From: Vitellaria paradoxa
Taxonomy: Eukaryota; Streptophyta; Magnoliopsida; Ericales; Sapotaceae
DNA: 64,000 bases
Direction of reading: 5' to 3'
Assembly: GCA_019916065.1 (NCBI GenBank)
Contig: CM034233.1
Span: forward strand, 54,491,947 to 54,555,946
Shown: positions 44,191 to 56,728 of the stretch, one piece after another
Position numbering within the stretch: the first letter of the stretch is position 1
Layout of the letters: each line of letters opens with the position of its first letter
The notes under the pieces: generated by a model
The model's input: only the letters and a program-made list of their open reading frames with translations
Told to the model about the DNA's origin: nothing
Database searches by the model: none
Translations under genes and position numbers: made by a program

Positions 44191-45000
44191 ATCGAATATC
44201 CCTCACAGATTGAGGAATGGGAAGTTTTTGAATCAGTTCTACCTTAGCTTGATCCACTTGTATGCTTTCTTTTGATACTATATGCCCTAACACAATTCCT
44301 TGGGTAACCATAAAATGACACTTTTCCCAATTTAGCACTAAGTTCTTTTCCTCACATCGTGTCAAAACTAGATCAAGGTTCTTTAAGCACTACTCAAATG
44401 AATCTCCATAAACAGATAAATCGTTCATGAATGCCTCGATGATTTCTTCTACCATTTCACTAAAAATAATAATCATGCATCACTGAAAGGTAGTAGGAGC
44501 ACTGCACAGGCCAAAGGGCATCCTCTTGTATGCAAAGGTACCAAAAAGGACAAGTAAAAGTGGTTTTAGCTTGATCCTCTAAGGCAACCTCTATTTGATT
44601 ATAGCCTGAATATCCATCTAAAACATAATAGTAAGCATGTCCAGCTACTCTTTCTAGAACTTGATCTAAGAATGGAAAAAGAAAGTGATCTTTTTTTGTA
44701 ACTGCATTGAGCTGTCTATAGTCAATGCACACTTGCCAACCAGTTTGTATTCGAGTTGGAACCAACTCATTATTCTCATTCTGAACCATAGTAACTCCTA
44801 ATTTCTTTGGAACTACCTATGTAGGGCTCGCCCATTTAGAATCAAAGATGGGATAAATTATTCCTAGATCTAGTAATTTCAAAACTTCAGCTCTAACTAC
44901 TTCTTTCATGTTTGGATTGAGTCATCTTTGCATTTGACGAACCAGTTCGACATCCTCTTTTAAATATATATGATATGTGCAAAGGAGAGGACTTATACCC
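44191..45000 (-). pseudogene. Element E reverse transcriptase
   Basis: RT starts LLCTYHIYLKEDVELVRQMQ, followed by a degraded N-terminal stretch, VCIDYRQLNAVTKKDHFLFP, LDGYSGYNQIEVALEDQAKT and, after a one-base shift near 44540, the remaining motifs. The catalytic DD region near 44420 is damaged. It would not be active. Confidence 0.84.
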
Positions 45001-45850
45001 GTTAAGTCTATTACTAACCATCCCAGAGCTTTCTTATGACTTTTCAAAAGATCAACTAGCATATGCTCTTGATGGATAGTCAATTCTGAAGAAATAACTA
45101 TAGGGTATGTTTGTCCCTCACCTAGAAAAGTGTACTTTAAATTATGGGGTAGGGGTTCCCTATCAGGATTAGGAGGTTTTACTTCTGAGGACTCTACTTT
45201 ATTTAAAAGTGGTCCTAGACTTTCAAAGGCTGGTACCCAATTCCCTACAGACATGATTGGGCACATTTCCAGCCAATCAACAACTACTCCTAATTCTTGG
45301 TTTGACATCATGGAGCTCAATTTTTCCTTACTAAAGCAAATAGCTTTCTCTAAAGGATCCTCAAAAAATTCTCGATCCACGTAATCCTGGGCTATAGCTT
45401 CAACAAAGTCCACTTCTTGTACATCAGGCACCTTTTTTAGTTGTTTGGTAACATGAAAGATATTCGTTTCAAACTCAATATTACCAAAAGACATTTTTAT
45501 AGACCCATTCCTGCAATTGATTAAAGCATTTGATGTTGCTAAGAATGGTCGTCCAAGAATTATTGGTGTCTGATTAGGTGCAGGTAAACTGGTAGGCGGT
45601 TAAGTGTCTAGGATTATGAAATCCACTGGAAAATAAAAGTTTTCCACTTGTACTAGTACATCTTCAACTATACCACGTGGGACTTTAATTGATCTATCTG
45701 TGAGTTGCAAAGTCACACGGGTAGGTTTTATTTCTCCTAAGCCCAATTGTTCATACACTGAGTAAGAAAGCAAATTCACACTTGCTCCTAAATCAAGCAA
45801 TGATCGACCAATATAGTACTTCCCTGTATAGCAAGATATAGTAGGACAAC
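45001..45850 (-). pseudogene. Element E protease and RT linker
   Basis: The protease reads MLDLGASVNLLSYSVYEQLG and VTLQLTDRSIKVPRGIVEDV. The catalytic Asp is in DLGAS, as usual for Athila proteases. After a stop at about 45600, AFLATSNALINCRNGSI-like sequence and MSFGNIEFETNIFHV follow. The linker then contains NLKYTFLGEGQTYPIVISSE, typical of the spacer before Athila RT. Confidence 0.83.
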
Positions 45851-45899
45851 CAGGGTCCTTATATTTAGGGGGAGTACGACATTATACTATGACATTTAG

Positions 45900-47760
45900 G
45901 GGGAGCACTTGCTTGCTCAGTGAGGGATTTTCTTAATTGCATCAAGAAGAGGTATAATAATTTTCACTTGTTTGAATACCTCTAGCAATTCAACTGCTTG
46001 AGCTTCCTTCCTAGCTTTCAAGAATCTTTGGGAAAAAGGTACTTTAGGAACATATTCCCTAGGCACTATCATTGGTTCCTCCTTATTTTCTTTCTTCTTT
46101 CCCTCTTCCTCTTTCTTCTTATCCTCTTTTGTGGACTCCTCAATTATAATTGGTTGTTTCCCTGCCTTTTTACTCTCATCTAACATCTGCTTAGGTTTTA
46201 ACTCTTTTTTAGTTTCATCCTCCTTAGGATGGATGGTTTTATCTACAATCTTACCACTCCTAAGCGTTGTGATGTTTTGCACCTGTTCCACATTCCCACG
46301 CACATTAGAAGACCTTTCAACTTGTGTAGCTTGGGCCACTGGGTTTGGATGAGGTTGAGTAGGAAACTGATCCTTCAGTTGTGCAGTCAACATTTGAGTT
46401 GAAAGGGTCAACTAACTCTTAATATCATCCAAATTTCTATTATTTTGGGCCCAAAGTGAAGATTGAGTATTCATAAATTGTTAAAGTGTTTCTTCTATGG
46501 ACCTCTTATTTAGAGGGATATATGGAGCATGTGATGGTCCCACATTCTAAGACAATCTTGGATTAGGCATTGGGACTTGAGGAATTGGAGGATGAGGAGC
46601 ATGATAAGGTTGTGGGATTTGGGCTCCCTTATTTCTCCAACTAAAGTTAGGGTGGTTCCTCACTACTAGATTATATGTCTTAGAATAAGGATTTCTTCCT
46701 AAAGTTTGTCCTCGATATGATTAGCGGTATTGGTTTATAGCATGGATTAGGAGTTCACTAGATGGCTGGCCTTGCACAACCTCTCTACAAATAGGGATAC
46801 TAGGGTAATCACCTGTCCTATTGGTTTGGCTATCACACACTATGCAATAGACATTTGCCACTAGTTCTTTTATGGGTTGTGTCCTTTTTGATTTTCAAGG
46901 TCTCAATTTCACTAGTGAGTGTTGCTAGTTTTGCTTTGAGGTCATCAGTTTCACTCAAATAATACAAACCTCTAGTTGGGTAACATTAGCAATTTGGGTG
47001 TTTTGAGATCCTATGATATCCCAGGTTGCATTCTCAACTAAGAATTCAAAATATTCATAAGCTTTCTCAGGCATTTTTATCATAAAATTGCCCATTGCAC
47101 ATTGTTTCCACAAATTGTTTCAGTTGTGGCATCAGTGAACCATAGAAGATACTAGCAAAATGCCAAACTTCAAATCCATGGTGTGGACAAGACTGTAGGA
47201 GAGTTTTAAATCTCTCCCAACTTTGATAAAAGGTCTCACCATGTTGTGGAGCAAAATTTGATGTTGTATAGCATCAGTTCTGTTGGGAGGAAATAATTTC
47301 TTTAAGAATTTGGCTTACATTTCATCCCAAGTGCGAATGGAATTAGATGGTAGGAATTCAAACCATCTAACAGCCATATCTTTCAGAAAGAAGGGGAAAA
47401 GCTTAAGAAATACTAAGTCTATTGGGCATCCCTAATCTTTAATGGTGACACAAATGTTCCTAAACCAAGCTAAGTAATCGTATGGATTTTCAAAATCTAT
47501 ACCATGGAAAGTAGGTAACAATTGTATCATAACAAGTTTGAAATTAAAGGTTCTCTAGTTTTCTAGCCAAACTATGCAAGACTCAGGGGTATGCCTATCT
47601 CACTGCAAAATATCCCTCATAGAATGTCTAGCAGCAACAGCTTGATCTTTGGCCATCTCTAAAGTTAGAATAGGAAGTTTAGGGTTTTGAATTTCCACTA
47701 AAGGGTTTTCAGATTCTAAAGAAAAAGCTAAGGGTTCACAACACCTTAATTTACTGTCTT
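45900..47760 (-). pseudogene. Element E gag
   Basis: The C-terminal gag segment (45917-46411) reads ITTLRSGKIVDKTIHPKE, a Lys/Glu-rich linker and YVPKVPFSQRFLKARKEAQA, typical of the Athila gag-protease junction. The upstream capsid part (46900-47700) is visible only in pieces, with many stops. A zinc knuckle is too degraded to confirm (VYCIVCDSQTNRTGDY near 46830-46860). Confidence 0.75.
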
Positions 47761-47990
47761 CCCCACGAATCTAACTACTTATAAGTTAGGAAAACTACTC
47801 TATAGAAGGGGTACTGTGGTCCAGACCAAAAGCTTAGTGTTCGGACCGCAGAGTAGTACTCTGGGACTTAGAGAAGGGTTTAGATGGGAAGAGAATTCTG
47901 AATTTTTCTAATTTTAAATTATTTTTTATATATATATATGAAATAACAAATTAAATTAAAGGTGGAAATAACCTAAAACTAAAATTTGAC

Positions 47991-48008
47991 TCCCCGACAA
48001 TGGCGCCA
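47991..48008 (-). other. Element E primer-binding site
   Basis: On the minus strand TGGCGCCATTGTCGGGGA follows the LTR end by a few bases, the standard Athila/Tat primer-binding site. Confidence 0.87.
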
Positions 48009-48014
48009 AAAACT

Positions 48015-49542
48015 TGTCTGCATCTAGAAAGTGTGTCTAAATTGACCCCCAAGTGTAAAGGTGTGCGGTGTAGTTTTAACTCAGTGAGTCTGAGGTCGAA
48101 TCCATAGGGAACCTAAGTTTTTAGTTTCTAGGTTGTCACAGAAATTTTAAATTTAAATTCAAAGAAAAGTATAAGGTTTGATGAACACTAAATTCTAGGG
48201 TTTTCAAAATTTTAAAATTAAAACGAAGAATAAATTAGCAACTAATTAATGGAATTAAGGAAATAAAATGTTTTCGTTTTTAGAAAAAATAAAATTTCCA
48301 ACTAAGAAAATTCATTAAAAGCATAAATTACATGAAATAAACGAATCCAAAATTTTAAACCAATCAATTTAATTAACTCAATAATAACTTCAACTAACAA
48401 TCACAATATCTTAAACGATTCTTGATTCAACTTTCAATTCCAAGTGGTTTATTAATTCACAATGGGATGTATTAAATACTACAATCCACAGTTCACGTAA
48501 AAGGAACAATAGATTGGAAAGATGCCTTCGTTAGGGTTTATAATCTCCCAATACTCAATTTTATATTCTCGTTTAGGATTATAAAACCGGAAAAATATTT
48601 TGTGAAAACATTTGGGTTCAAATACAATTTTTAGTTTGTTCAAAAATATTAAATGAGTTTTAATAAAAAATCTTTACCAGTGATTACAGAGAATATAGTC
48701 AAAGATTTTTGTTTTCGAAAGCTTTTGAAACAAACGAAATCAGATTTGAAAGTTGTAGATCCCCACGCATGAGTTTTCACAAACCATGCGAAGGATCTAC
48801 GCACATCCCATTGTTCGTAGTAACCTACCTGTCCTTGATTTGTTAAATCAAGAAACTAGGGTTTACACTAACATGCTTTTAAAAGAAGCGAAAACAACCA
48901 TTGTGCACATAGATTACTAATCCAAAGAATAAAACGAATAGATAATATTATTTAAAAGAAAAGTGAAGCAAAACGTACTCTAAAGGTGAATCTAAAACGT
49001 AACGAAAAGTAACAATAGGTGTAATGAATCTTACGCAAAATCCGCAAAGCTTTAAAAGCATTATTCCAACATTGAAAATCTCCAGAAAGCTTTCTAAACT
49101 CTCAAGAAATATGAAAAACTAAAGTAGGGTAGATCATTTGTTTCGACCATACATTACAATATATATAGGTGCTATCGTAAAACCCTAAAAGAAGCTGAAT
49201 TAATTTTGTGTGGCCACACACTGTGGTCCGGACCACCCTGCGACCATTTGACGGGGTGTCTGGACCACAGAACCTTGTCTTCTCAGGTTCTACTTCCTCT
49301 TTCATGTTGAGTCTTTGACCTGGTCCAAACCATTCGAGGAGGTGTCTGGACCACAACTTCCTCTTCATCTTCTACGCCACTTTCATCACTGCTAATCTCA
49401 ATTATTTTGCCATTTTCCCTGCAATTAAGAAAATAAACACCATAAGTAATAACATAATAATAAAACTCTAAAATTAATCACTTAAATGCATCAATGAATG
49501 TCAAAATGTGGAGTTTGCAATTACACTTTCCAAGTGTAATCA
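48015..49542 (-). repeat. Element E 5' LTR
   Basis: A 1528-bp LTR starting TGATTACACTTGG at 49542 and ending GCAGACA at 48015. TATATAT lies at 49160-49167 and the GGTCCGGACC and GTCTGGACC sites at 49219-49270, with more at 49320-49355. A splice-acceptor-like TTTTCTTAATTGCAG ends 123 bases from the LTR start. The flank begins CTTAT; its partner is lost with the truncated 3' LTR. Confidence 0.87.
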
Positions 49543-49645
49543 CTTATCAAAAGTTTCATGACATTAGGGCATCTACTCAAAAGTAGCATCCTGGTGACAA
49601 CAAATTACACAAGGGTTTGGCTAAGGCACTAAATCCTTAGATAAA

Positions 49646-51517
49646 TTATTACACTTGAAAAGTGTAATTACAAACTCCACTTTTGGATAGTCATTGATGC
49701 ATTTAAGTAGTTTATTTTGAAGTTTTATCATTATTTTATTACTTATAGTATTTATTTTCTTAATTGCAGGGAAAATGGCAAAATAAATGAGATTAGCAGT
49801 GATGAAAATGGCTACCGAGGAGGAAAAAATGGTCCAATGTTCAAGATGGTTTAAGTGGTGTGCAGCTAAAGTTCTAGCTTAACACCCTGTTAGTATTTTG
49901 ACCATATCTTTTCACTCACAATTCAGATTGACCTGATTCTTTTTGGTTAGAAAGAAGACTTAAAGGGTTACAACTTTTGTGTTTTAGCCGAAGCTTGAAT
50001 CCATCATCTTCAAGGTCAAAATCGCATTGGAAAGTGAGAATAGAAAGTTGTTAGAAGCAAGACAAATTGAAGAGGAAGTACACTGTGGTCCAGACCCCCC
50101 CACGGATGGTTTGGACCATAGAAGGTTTATTTGAATGGATGAACTTTATTTTTAGGGTTTCTCATCCCCACTATAAATATATATCTTTGATGGTTGGAAA
50201 GGGGACTTTTCATTGACGTTTTTCTCTATAGTTTTAAGTTAGTTTTTCATTAAATTAAATTAGCTTTGAGAGATTTTTATTGTTCGTGTAATGCTTTTAT
50301 ATTGTTTGCGTAATGATTTTACGGATTTACGAAGCCTTTGTAGTTTTTATTATAGTCGTAGTCATTCAATACTTCATTTCAGAGTTGATTTCAGAGTACG
50401 TTTACTTTTGTTCTTCATTTTAATAATATTATTTCTTCATCTTATTCTTTAGATCTGTTAAATATATGTTCGATGTTTGATTTTATTTCGTTTAAAGTCA
50501 TGTTAGCGTAAAACCCTAATTCTTGATTCAACGAATCAAGAAAAAGTAGGTTACTATGATCCATGGGATGTGCGTAGACTCTTCGCATGGTTTGCGAAAA
50601 CTCAGGAATAGGGGTCTACAACTTTCAAATCTAATTTAGTTTGTTTCAAAAGCTTTCGAAAATGAAAACCTTTAACTATATTTTCTGTAATCACTAGTAA
50701 ATGTTTTCGATTAAAATTTATTTAATATTTTTGGACGAACTAAAAATAGGATTTGAAATCAAATTTGATTTTGTTTATTTCAAAAGCTTTCAAAAACGAA
50801 AACCTTTGACTAGATTCTCTGTAATCACTGGTAAAAGTTTTCGATTAAAACTTTCTTAATATTTTTGAATGAACTAAAAATTAGATTTTGAATCCAAATC
50901 TGAATTGGTTTGCTTGAGAAGCTTTCGAAAACAAAAGCTTTTGGCTATATTCTCTGTAATCACTAGTAAAAGCTTTTTGATTAAAACTTTCTTAACAATT
51001 TTTAAGTAAACCCTAATTCAGGTTTAAACCCAAGTGGTTTCTTAGAAAATCTTTCCAGTTTTATTATCCTAAACGAAATTTTAAAACTGAGTATTGGGAA
51101 TTTTATGAATTTTAACGAAGACATCTTTCCAATCTATTTGTTCCTTTTACGTGAACTTTAGATTGTAGTATTTAACACATCCCATTGTGAAGTAGTAAAC
51201 TATCCAAAATTGACAGTTGAATCAAGAATTGTAAATTATCTTGAATGCGTAGTGTTATTGCTTTTGTTTTAGTTTAATTTAATTGTTGCTATTTACTTTA
51301 TTTATTTAGTAGTTAGTAATCAATACTTTTCAAAGCCCAACATAAATTTTTCTTTTCCTATTTTTAAAACAAAACCAGTAGGTAGAAGAACTTAGAAAAT
51401 CCTAGTGTTCAATCTTATAGTTCCTTGTGGATTCGACATCGGACTCACCGAGTTAAAACTACACCGCGCACCCTTACACTTAAGAGTTAGTTTAGACGCA
51501 TTATCTAGTAACGGTCA
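49646..51517 (+). repeat. Solo Athila LTR with TSD ATAAA
   Basis: Plus-strand 1872-bp LTR starting TTATTACACTTG (first G of TG mutated) and ending TAACGGTCA. ATAAA occurs at 49641-49645 and 51518-51522. It splits F's RT: the frame before it reads GHVRFYIRFI and after it AKPLCNLL-like. It has TATAAATAT at 50172-50180, GGTCCAGACC at 50087-50096 and an acceptor-like TTTTCTTAATTGCAG ending at 49769. Confidence 0.9.
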
Positions 51518-51522
51518 ATAAA

Positions 51523-52400
51523 CCTTATGTAAAATCTAACATGCCCTAAAATGATCTCACATCTTGGACTATCTTAGGCATAGGGAGCTTTTGGATAAGC
51601 TCAACCTTAGCTTTATTGACCTCAATCCCTTTAGCCGAGACTATGTGCCTTAAAACTATGCCTTGTGTCATCATTAAGTGACACTTCTCCCAATTCAACA
51701 CTAGATTACTCTCCTCACATCTTTCTAAAACTTTGGTCAAATTCTCTAGATACAGATCAAAGGTGTCTTTATAGACAGAAAAAGCATCCATGAATACCTT
51801 GACTATACGTTCCATTACTAAAGATGCTTTTCATGCACCTTTGAAATGTAACGACGCATTGCACAGGCCAAATGGCATTCTCTTATAAGCAATGGTGCCA
51901 AAGAGAAATGTGAAGGTTATCATGGCTTGGTCCTCCAATGACATCTCAATCTGATTGTACCTAGAATACTCATCCAAGAAACAATAGTAGGCTCGCCCAC
52001 CCATTTTCTCCAAAACCTGATCAAGGAATGGGAGTGGGAAATGGTCCTTTCTTGTCATAGCATTCAACTTCTTATAGTCAATGTACATTCTCCACCAGTT
52101 TGAATGCCGGTGGGCACCAACTCATTGTGCTCATTTTTCACTATCGTGACTATAGACTTTTTGGGGACTACATGTGTTAGACTTACACACTTAGAGTTAG
52201 AGATGGGGTAAATGATACTTGCATCTAGCAACTTTAACACCTCACCCCTTACAACACCTTTCGTGGTTCAATCTCCTTTAGGGTTGGCATACCAGTTTAG
52301 CCTCATCCTCAAGAAACATTCTATGTGTGCACACAAGAGGACTAATACTGCACAAATTAAGGATGGTCTAACCTATGGCCTTTCTATGGTCTCTTAGCAC
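51523..52400 (-). pseudogene. Element F reverse transcriptase
   Basis: The frame contains YIDYKKLNAMTRKDHFPLPF, YCFLDEYSRYNQIEMSLEDQ, AYKRMPFGLCNASLHF, then VFMDAFSVYKDTFDLYLENL and CEESNLVLNWEKCHLMMTQG. In FMDAFS the second catalytic Asp of F-x-D-D is Ala. It is interrupted at 51522 by the solo LTR, and a short continuation is at 49543-49640. Confidence 0.85.
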
Positions 52401-53250
52401 ATTAAGCAACCTTATTTCTTGATAAAAAAAACAGTTGATACGAAATCGCAATAGGGAATGACCCATGCTCTCCTAAAAGCCAGTACTTCAGCTCACTAAG
52501 CAAAGGTTTTCTCTTAGGGGGTTCAGTTAGTGATGGTTTAGGTTTGGTTAATGATGGCTCTAATGGTTCAAAAACTAGTGTCCATATGCCTATAACCATG
52601 ACACATTTAGATGCTAACTCTAACCAAGGCTTCAAATTCCAGCACTCATCTCCTTCTTCATATGCCTCTAAAAACATAAATTCCTTACTATGCACCAAAG
52701 CTCTCTTTAATAGATCCCAAAAATACTCTTTCTCAAAATGCTCTTGTGCTAATGTCTGAAGAAAGTCCACCTCCCTCACATCCTCATAATCCCCAGATAA
52801 TGTTGACACCTTAAAAAATGTTCATCTCCACCGTCATGTTCTTACAATAAACTTTCAGCATCCCATTTGTACAATTGATCACGGCATTGGAAGTTGCTAA
52901 GACTGGTTTACCTAAAATAACTGGAATGGATGGACTGGAGCGCTGAGTAGGTTGTGTATCAAGCACTATGAAATCAATAGGGAAGTAGGACTTACCAACT
53001 TACACCAAAGCATCCTCAATTACCCCTTTAGGCACTTTCACTGACCTATCCACCACCTAAGCTTGGCTTCTTGTACAAAGTGAATGATAACAAATTCACA
53101 CTAGCTCCTATATCAAGAAGGGCTAACAAGTGAACCTTAGAATCTCCTATGACAATAAGGATTGTCGAACTACCTGGTTCTGCACACTTGGGGATACTTT
53201 CAATTAGACAACATTACTTGCTTGCTTCGTTAAAAAGGCCTTCCCTTCGC
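52401..53250 (-). pseudogene. Element F protease region and RT linker
   Basis: The linker reads VREVDFLQTLAQEHFEKEYF and LSELKYWLLGEHGSFPIAIS. Upstream, 52830-53130 carries degraded protease sequence (ILGKPVLATSNAVINC-like and DFIVLDTQPTQRSSPS-like on the minus strand). Stops are frequent. Confidence 0.75.
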
Positions 53251-54109
53251 ACTCAATCTCTTTTTTATAGTGCATAAATCTTTCAAAATTTTTAGCTTAT
53301 GAAAGAACTTGTCTAATGGTATCCAAAAGAGGAAGATTGATTTTTGCTTGGTTAAAAATCTCATAAATCTCTGTAGTGAAATCAGTCTTGGACTTCCCTA
53401 ACCTAGTAGGAAAAAGTGGTTTGATTTTCATCTTTTCATTCTCTAATGTCACCCTTTTCCCTTTCCCTTTCCCATGCTTCTTTTCTTCTACTTCATTTTT
53501 CTCTTTTTTCTTACTCACTTCACTTCCTCTCATCGCATCACTAGAAATAGATTCCCTCACTTTACTTACCTCAATCTCTTCTTTCTCTTTCTCTTCCTCA
53601 AAACTCATCTCTTTTTTCCTTGCTCACCATCTCTGTTCTCTAACTCTAGCAACCTAAGGTCCTTGAGTTTCTCAACTACCCTAGCACTTCTAAGGGTTGT
53701 GATAGCTTAACTTTGCCCATGGGGCGGTGGTGGTTCACTAGAAGAAGCTATATTAGAGTTGACTAGATTTATCCCTTGTGGATTTTACTTAGGTTGGGTG
53801 GGAAGCCAACCTCTCTCGAGTGTGCTCATAGGTTGAGTCAACTTTGTGAGTTGACTTTAAATTTCATCTAGTGCCCTATTGGTTTGGTCCTGGAACTTTA
53901 TGGAATTCCCATTGCTAGCTTACTGGGTTTGCATGAACTGGTTAAGGGTATCTTCTAGTTTCCTCTTACGAGATGGATGGAATGGGTTGGTGTATTAGGG
54001 TTGAGGTGTAAATTGTGGAAGAGGCAGTTGGACATATTGGGAATTATTCTTCCAGGACAAGTGATGGTGATTTCTCCATCTAGGATTGTAAGTTTCTGAG
54101 TATGGATTG
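53251..54109 (-). pseudogene. Element F gag C-terminal region
   Basis: A Lys/Glu-rich frame (53297-53608) includes EEKKHGKGKGKRVTLENEKM and PLFPTRLGKSKTDFTTEIYE, matching the gag-protease linker of Athila elements. The capsid part is lost beyond 54110, where the copia LTR begins. Confidence 0.7.
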
Positions 54110-54923
54110 TGAAAATCTGTACTATATGCTAGATATCCCAAGCAAGAAATCCACGAAGTAATAGGAGAAGGCACAAATATAACGAGGAAACCCTAACCAA
54201 GGAAAAACCTCAAAAATTTTACTAAATTAGAAAACATTGGTTACAAACCTCAACCTTAGAATAAACTCAACTCCTCGACTTAATGTTGTTAACTTTCGCT
54301 GGACTTCGCAATTCACCAACTCCTTGAAGGCACAAACACCAAATCCTTAGCAACTTTGTTGAATCCTTGACCTACTAACACCTTAGCTCTCAATGATCTG
54401 AACTATTTCGGATTACACGAACTAACTAGTGGCTAAGAGTTTGAATGATCTGAATTTTTGAATTACATGAACTAACTGGTGGCTAAGAGTTTGAGAAAAT
54501 GAATGATCAATCTAAAGCACTCTCTGATGATTGCTCATTGTTATATAAACCCTAAGTGCATTCAGGAGCATAAACAGAGAAAACTAGAACACATAAGGTA
54601 TCAAAAATATACCTGGAGCTTTAAAACACATACCTTGCAGGAAGGGCCTTCCCGCAACCCAAAGCAGGGATCTCGTGCGGCCATTTCCCCAAAACCTGCT
54701 CTTGGCATCTTTTAATGTCTACCATTGAGCATCCCGTGACTTCCCACGAAGTGCAATTCAAGGCTTGTTCTGATTCGCTCTTCGAGACTTATCTTGATGT
54801 ATTCTAAGCCTTTAACCGTTTACCTGACTTAAGACTCTGATGACCTAGCCATCACCTAAGTCTGTGAGTTACAAGACTCCTATTTTGATATGGATTTGTC
54901 AATTTATAATTATATTCCTAACA
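54110..54923 (-). repeat. Copia element 3' LTR
   Basis: An 814-bp LTR beginning TGTTAGGAATATAAT at 54923 and ending TACAGATTTTCA at 54110. A TTTATATAA box lies at 54541-54549 and a GC-rich palindromic block (GGAAGGGCCTTCCCGC) at about 54640-54690. It was inserted into element F. Confidence 0.88.
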
Positions 54924-54940
54924 ATCTCCCCTCTGGGGAT
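54924..54940 (-). other. Copia polypurine tract
   Basis: The minus strand reads CCCCAGAGGGGAGAT directly before the LTR start TGTTAGG. Confidence 0.88.
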
Positions 54941-56525
54941 TCCATGTCAAAACTTAATAAAACACTATATATATAGTTCAGAAAATACAATGACAATTTC
55001 AAAAGAAAATGAAACGTTTAAGCCTCAGGACAACTAAGCATGTAGTTTGTCTTGAATCATTCGATAATGTAGTGCTGCGCACTTAAACAAACTCATCATC
55101 GCATCATGTGGAATGACAAATAAACAAAATATGCTAAACATCAGAACTAGAATTCCAATATTCATTCACAACAATAAGCCACAAAATATCATCCTTATAT
55201 AAATTATGATATATCCATACATAAGTTCAAAATTATTACATGTCATAATTTCAAAATTACAATTCACATTAAAAGTAATCTCCTCTTTTTTTATATGAAT
55301 TGACAATAGTAAGATAGAAAGAAAAAATCACTGCTCATCATTATTACCACCTCTAGTACCATCACCATTTCTAGTGTGGTCACCAGCTCTACCAAATTAA
55401 AAAAAAAAAAAAAAATCTGTGCTAAAAGGATTTCCAAAAGTATTGAACTACTGCTACATAGCTGTCTTGGTGTAATATATATCGTTCTAATGAACCCTCA
55501 TGGAATCCTATTGGTCTCAATAGTGGTGAGACATTACCTGGTCTCAGTGTGAAAGGCACGATCCTCCCCTGCATTTGTAACATTAGGCCCCCTAGAGAAC
55601 TGAAGTCAAATGTCTATGGCACAGCGGCCTTCTAAATAGACGGATTAGCTGAACTAGACCTACCACCCATGTGAGGTAGAATAGGTGGACGAACATGTGT
55701 GGGGTGTGAGTGAGAACGACTCTGCTGGGCAGGCATATGGTTAATTAGATTAGGCATTTTTATGATCTAACATTTTTTGGAAGATAGATACCGACGGTCA
55801 ATAGAAAAATGTTTAATAAGCACACCAAATGGCATAGAGTCAATGCGATGAATAGAATCACAAGTAACCACTATAAGGTGAAACATGAACTGTGGAAGAT
55901 TAAAAACTCAACCAGTAAGAATAGCATGAATAATGCGACCACGGTGCTCAGACACATTAGTGATATGGAGACATAAGTTAATGGAACTGGCATCAAACAA
56001 GTATAACATCCTACAGGTCTCAAGTAATTCCTTGTGTGGAATTGTCTTACCCAACTAATCAATCTTTCCCTCAATCAAGACCCGAGAAGCCTTAGAATGA
56101 GATGGTCCACCCTTATCAAAATAGGCTTAAAGTCAGGTTGGTCTGCACGGAGTAAGTCACGAAAGGTAACAATAATGTCTGGGGTTACCTCTATATCAAT
56201 ATACTAGACATAGATATTGAGATAGCCAACTCTAAGGCCAGAGGTATGGCGGTTCACAGAGAACTCTCTAACCAGCTCCCTAACGGTATGACCCAGAAGA
56301 GAACCAGGTGTGCATGCATATGCAATCCACCACAGTCAAGTGAAAAATTTCTTGAGAACAATAAAGTCTCTCAGCAAAATGCCCTTTTTTAACAATAATA
56401 GGTCTAAACTTAAAAACATCGTTGTACCCAAGTTCATCAGTCTACTGTTTAAACCTATGGGAATCCTAAGAATTGATCCTATTCCCAATTTTCTTTCTTT
56501 TCCCAAACATACTTTTAGCAGGCAT
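54941..56525 (-). pseudogene. Copia env-position ORF and 3' UTR
   Basis: The ATG at 56525 starts MPAKSMFGKRKKIGNR. With frame changes it continues to VRELVREFSVNRHTSGLRVG and YIDIEVTPDIIVTFRDLLRA, similar in pattern to the third ORF of element E (VKEFFANV, then EITVTPDDFAQLF). Coding traces continue to about 55400, with stops. There is no convincing transmembrane segment. The 400 bases before the PPT are non-coding, with a 17-A run near 55400. Confidence 0.5.
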
Positions 56526-56539
56526 AATGGCAACAGATA

Positions 56540-56644
56540 CTCATAAGAATAATTGTTGAAGAAAAATAATTTTTAAAGGCTGACTCAGGTACGGAGAGGA
56601 ATCAAGAGTTGAAATGAGTAGAAAGCAAAATTTAAACTTAGTAC
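56540..56644 (-). other. Predicted short intron before copia third ORF
   Basis: CTCAG|GTACTAAG at 56644 and a T-rich tract ending TTATGAG at 56540 give a 105-bp intron, followed after 14 bases by the ATG at 56525. The acceptor is weaker than those in elements A and E. Confidence 0.35.
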
Positions 56645-56728
56645 CTGAGAGTGGAGATAGACTGGATGAAGAACAAGAGAGTTAGAAAGAAGGCCCGCAT
56701 GTTGCACGGATTTAGAATGGCTGATTGA

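Larger units (their letters stand above)
29190..49542 (-). mobile_element. Athila-type Ty3 retrotransposon 'E' with nested insertions
   Basis: Minus-strand element with 5' LTR (48015-49542), PBS, gag, protease, RT, RNase H, integrase, a third ORF (39332-40359), a fourth ORF (38307-38941), a 3' UTR and a 3' LTR-like fragment. It is interrupted by the 30449-37017 solo LTR complex and by an organelle-like insertion at 41736-42716. Removing both leaves about 12.8 kb, a normal size for Athila elements. It was inserted into element F. Confidence 0.83.
49543..54109 (-). mobile_element. Athila-type element 'F', fragment
   Basis: Minus-strand gag, protease and RT pieces of a third Athila element. It is cut at 49543 by element E, between 49646 and 51517 by a solo LTR, and at 54110 by the copia element. 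Neither its LTR nor its integrase is in the window. Confidence 0.8.
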
